Positions 63,434 to 64,000 of a stretch of 64,000 bases of DNA are shown one piece after another; the first letter of the stretch is position 1; each line of letters starts with the position of its first letter. Both the position numbers and the translations under genes were made by a program. Source of the DNA: UBA1351 sp965140555 (GTDB taxonomy: Bacteria; Bacillota; Clostridia; Lachnospirales; Vallitaleaceae); assembly GCA_965140555.1 (NCBI GenBank), contig OZ223259.1, positions 496,001 through 560,000 on the forward strand. The letters are read 5' to 3'. Below the pieces are notes generated by a model. The model saw only the letters and a list, made by a program, of their open reading frames with translations. It was not told the DNA's origin and did not search any database.

Positions 63434-64000
63434 TTATAATTCACTCCTGTCCTTTAGTACCAAGTCATTCAAGCTTTTCAAGCTCATCTTCGTTTCTGCC
63501 GTCGTCTCGCCGAGCAGACTAGCTATTTCTTGTGCTACTCGCATTTGTTTGTCAATCACTTCCTGTGTTTTAATAAGCGTTTCTTTCTTCACCTCACTCA
63601 ATTCTTGTCTACGACGTTCGTCTGTCGTCATATCCGTTAAGAAAACCAACATACGTTGCTCTTCCTTAATTTGAACTAAATGCAACCAAAAGAATCGTTC
63701 CCCAACTTGAATTTTTTGCCGTTCCACACTTTTTTCCGCCTGTTGAAGTTCTTCAAAAATAGGATGATCGACAAAAAGACGCATGGGCATGTCAATCATC
63801 GGCAGTCCGTCTTGATTAAAAAGCTGGATAAAGGACGGATTCACTTCATGAATAGTCATATTCTTATTGAGCAACACAACGGCATTCGGGCTTTTTTCAA
63901 TCATAATGGTCTGCATACTTTCTGCTTTTTGTCTTAGATAAGGTAAACATGAATCCACATCCGAATAACCAAAATATACGGCCTTGGCCTTATCATAGCA
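63434..64000 (-). CDS. PAS-domain protein, C-terminal part (cut by right edge)
   Basis: 189 codons are visible and the frame is open to the edge, with a GTG at 63958 that need not be the start. The visible part holds a linker with a SDVDSCLPYL-type stretch, a PAS domain (EKSPNAVVLLNKNMTIHEVNPSFIQLF onward) and a C-terminal helical segment with coiled-coil character. In related clostridial clusters the full protein has an Fe-hydrogenase-like or Fe-S N-terminal domain before the PAS domain. It is the upstream member of the PAS-PP2C-hydrogenase run and probably senses redox or a ligand. Confidence 0.75.
   Translation of the reverse strand, partial: CYDKAKAVYFGYSDVDSCLPYLRQKAESMQTIMIEKSPNAVVLLNKNMTIHEVNPSFIQLFNQDGLPMIDMPMRLFVDHPIFEELQQAEKSVERQKIQVGERFFWLHLVQIKEEQRMLVFLTDMTTDERRRQELSEVKKETLIKTQEVIDKQMRVAQEIASLLGETTAETKMSLKSLNDLVLKDRSEL

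Noticed and set aside
1..64000. CRISPR array, prophage or replication origin
   Set aside because: No regularly spaced direct repeats, phage structural genes, or dnaA-like box clusters were found by reading through.

Overview
The window looks like chromosomal DNA of an anaerobic, low-GC, Gram-positive bacterium, most likely a Clostridia member. The reasons are strong AGGAGG-type ribosome binding sites before almost every gene, clostridial-type genes (membrane pyrophosphatase with the K+-dependent signature, a sensory-type [FeFe]-hydrogenase module, anaerobic cobalamin genes, VanW, MscL, ABC-F), and the absence of oxygen-dependent enzymes. I cannot name the species from sequence alone.

Layout. 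1-1.8 kb: an AT-rich accessory end with a cut lipoprotein, a degraded tyrosine-recombinase tail, a double-GNAT gene without a normal start codon, and tRNA-Gly(GCC). 1.9-6.4 kb: paired bacterial PH proteins (YdbS/YdbT type), a HAD phosphatase, a P-loop kinase and a MarR-GNAT fusion. 6.4-9.1 kb: a decayed sugar ABC importer, with a frameshifted binding protein and a permease fused to an unrelated MacB-type protein. 9.3-18.1 kb: galactoside use (GH2, GH35, VanW, GH4 alpha-galactosidase, divergent AraC regulator). 18.1-21.2 kb: a second AT-rich accessory patch with a secreted protein and a membrane partner, an IS1380-family relic, a second recombinase tail and a second tRNA-Gly identical to the first.

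21.3-33.2 kb: housekeeping and signalling genes, namely an MBL hydrolase, ABC exporter, NagZ-like lipoprotein, tRNA-Leu(AAG), TM2 protein, two GGDEF-EAL proteins, SDR, acyltransferase and HD protein. 33.2-40.4 kb: IlvD/Edd dehydratase with its GntR regulator, HppA pyrophosphatase, a CmpB-type membrane protein and MscL. 40.4-43.9 kb: an MFS plus ABC-F operon behind a clear sigma-A promoter and a 39-codon leader ORF, resembling an attenuated antibiotic-resistance operon.

43.9-52.6 kb is the most striking part. It is a tightly packed eight-gene operon of ubiD, ubiA and ubiX homologues, a complete ABC importer (binding protein, ATPase, permease), a U32 protein with two cysteine-bearing modules, and a class III aminotransferase. 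It suggests import of an aromatic precursor followed by oxygen-independent prenylation, decarboxylation and ring modification, possibly making an undescribed quinone-like lipid.

52.7-56.1 kb: a DUF4392 protein, a coiled-coil protein and a TPR-GGDEF protein. 56.2-60.7 kb: late cobalamin genes (Cys-rich domain, cbiP, cbiB, cobD, HAD phosphatase). 60.8-64 kb: a sensory-type [FeFe]-hydrogenase homologue, a PP2C/SpoIIE phosphatase and a PAS protein cut by the right edge.

Three copies of a roughly 120-bp palindromic MITE-like repeat lie at 9.3, 36.2 and 39.7 kb. No CRISPR array, prophage or replication origin was seen.
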